Source: CAIJXO01 sp964485905 (GTDB lineage: Bacteria; Patescibacteriota; Minisyncoccia; Phycocordibacterales; GWA1-40-21). Taken from it: 6,391 nt of DNA. The number at the start of each line of letters is the position of its first letter. Positions within the stretch are counted from its first letter, which is position 1. Positions 5,851 to 6,391 of this stretch are shown here, piece by piece. The translations under genes and the position numbers were made by a program. Below the pieces are notes generated by a model. That model saw nothing but the letters and a program-made list of their open reading frames with translations. It ran no database searches and had not been told where the DNA came from. The stretch covers positions 1 through 6,391 of the forward strand of contig CAZAJY010000036.1 in the NCBI GenBank assembly GCA_964485905.1. Direction: 5' to 3'.

Positions 5851-5885
5851 ATTATAAGGATATAATACTATTAATAATATGTCAA
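5851..5885 (-). promoter_or_regulatory. Promoter region of the small protein-ATPase operon
   Basis: The minus strand has a perfect TATAAT (5856-5851) about 25 bases before the ATG, giving a leader of about 19 bases without Shine-Dalgarno. A perfect TTGACA (5885-5880) also occurs, but it is 23 bases from that box. It would need the poorer TATATC (5864-5859) at 15 bases, so the pairing is ambiguous. An imperfect dyad centred on TATTAATA (5869-5876; extended 5865-5880 with one mismatched pair) lies between them and could be an operator. Confidence 0.6.
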
Positions 5886-5910
5886 CACCCTTCCTGTGGA
5901 AAACTTTTAT

Positions 5911-5946
5911 ATTAAAAATCACGAACTTAATTCCGTGATTTTTAAT
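5911..5946 (-). terminator. Rho-independent terminator after ppdK
   Basis: Perfect 13-bp stem: ATTAAAAATCACG (5911-5923) with CGTGATTTTTAAT (5934-5946), and a 10-base loop. The T run follows the G+C part of the stem on both strands, so it can work in either direction. Its obvious job is to end ppdK transcription, whose TAG lies about 20 bases upstream on the minus strand, and to keep it out of the ATPase operon. Confidence 0.8.
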
Positions 5947-5966
5947 TTGCGCTCTTAAAACTCAAT

Positions 5967-6391
5967 CTACTTTGACGTATATTCAATCTTTAATTTTTCT
6001 TGCACCACAGCTTGGGCCGCGGCTAAACGAGCGATGGGTACGCGATATGGCGAACAGCTGACATAATTCATGCCGATTTTATGACAGAATTTGACACTCT
6101 CGGGATCGCCGCCATGTTCACCGCAAATGCCGATTTTAAGATTTTTTTTGACGCTGCGTCCTTTGGCCAAACCGAGTTTAACCAATTGTCCCACGCCATC
6201 TTGATCTAAGGTTTGAAATGGATCGGCGGACAAAATATGTTTGTCTAAATAAACTCTGATAAATTTACCGGCATCATCGCGAGAAAAACCAAGGGTCATC
6301 TGCGTTAAATCGTTAGTGCCAAACGAGAAAAAGTCAGCTTCAGCGGCAATCTTGTCGGCCGTGACAACGGCGCGCGGCACTTCAATCATGG
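5967..6391 (-). CDS. ppdK: Pyruvate, phosphate dikinase, C-terminal part, runs off the right edge
   Basis: PPDK interconverts pyruvate, ATP and phosphate with phosphoenolpyruvate, AMP and pyrophosphate in the cytosol, serving glycolysis or gluconeogenesis. The visible 140-odd residues are the end of the C-terminal pyruvate/PEP-binding barrel. Motifs in order: MIEVPRA, GTNDLTQM, GFSRDDAGKF, DPFQTLDQDGVGQLV, GICGEHGGDP and YVSCSPYRVPIARLAAAQA. Counting from the visible Met, E3, N26, D27 and C89 correspond in spacing to E745, N768, D769 and catalytic C831 of the Clostridium symbiosum enzyme, so the active site is intact as far as seen. The full enzyme is about 870-880 residues, so roughly the last sixth is here; the Met at 6387-6389 is internal, not the start. 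The gene is more GC-rich than the neighbouring island and has its own terminator. Confidence 0.96.
   Translation of the reverse strand, partial: MIEVPRAVVTADKIAAEADFFSFGTNDLTQMTLGFSRDDAGKFIRVYLDKHILSADPFQTLDQDGVGQLVKLGLAKGRSVKKNLKIGICGEHGGDPESVKFCHKIGMNYVSCSPYRVPIARLAAAQAVVQEKLKIEYTSK

Noticed and set aside
5895..5903. DnaA-box-like TTTTCCACA on the minus strand, and a weaker one (TAATCCACA) at 351-359
   Set aside because: Single scattered matches with no cluster, no AT-rich unwinding element and no origin-associated genes; not evidence of an origin.

Overview
The window looks like a bacterial chromosome segment in which an AT-rich accessory block of about 5.5 kb sits between two housekeeping genes. 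A partial dihydroorotate dehydrogenase-family gene (pyrD-like) lies at the left edge and the C-terminal part of pyruvate, phosphate dikinase (ppdK) at the right edge. Both are on the minus strand and both run off the window. The flanking genes are visibly richer in G+C (37 of 60 bases in 6001-6060) than the interior (19 of 60 in 5701-5760). The standard bacterial code fits every gene and all complete genes end in TAA or TAG. The short intergenic spaces and the AT-rich, lysine-rich proteins would suit a Patescibacteria/CPR-like genome, but this is a guess from style and not a proof.

Layout. 1-253: pyrD-like 5' part, with a near-ideal promoter (TTGACA-16-TATAAT) and a strong Shine-Dalgarno. 321-340: a short element resembling a widespread interspersed repeat. 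359-390: terminator for the minus-strand operon to its right. 457-1420: a two-gene minus-strand operon encoding a Panacea/SocA-like (DUF4065) antitoxin followed by a 134-residue candidate toxin. 1421-1716: a divergent intergenic region with two promoters, an inverted repeat over the antitoxin -10 box, and an imperfect direct repeat. 1717-3036 (+): a DNA methyltransferase with DPFGGCGTT and TSPPY motifs. 3025-5595 (-): an 856-residue GHKL-type ATPase convergent with, and overlapping, the methyltransferase. 5601-5825 (-): a 74-residue basic helical protein immediately upstream of the ATPase. 5911-5946: a terminator hairpin that ends ppdK transcription. 5967-6391: ppdK 3' part.

How they fit together. 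The methyltransferase, GHKL ATPase and small protein are best read as one restriction-modification-like defence unit of the MutL/MORC-like ATPase class. No recognisable nuclease motif is seen in the ATPase, so how it would act on DNA is unknown. The Panacea pair is a separate toxin-antitoxin-type module transcribed divergently from the methyltransferase. A striking regulatory contrast is that the antitoxin and methyltransferase genes both have a TATAAT box 7-8 bases before the ATG and are therefore predicted to make leaderless mRNAs, whereas the housekeeping pyrD-like gene has a classical leader with a Shine-Dalgarno.
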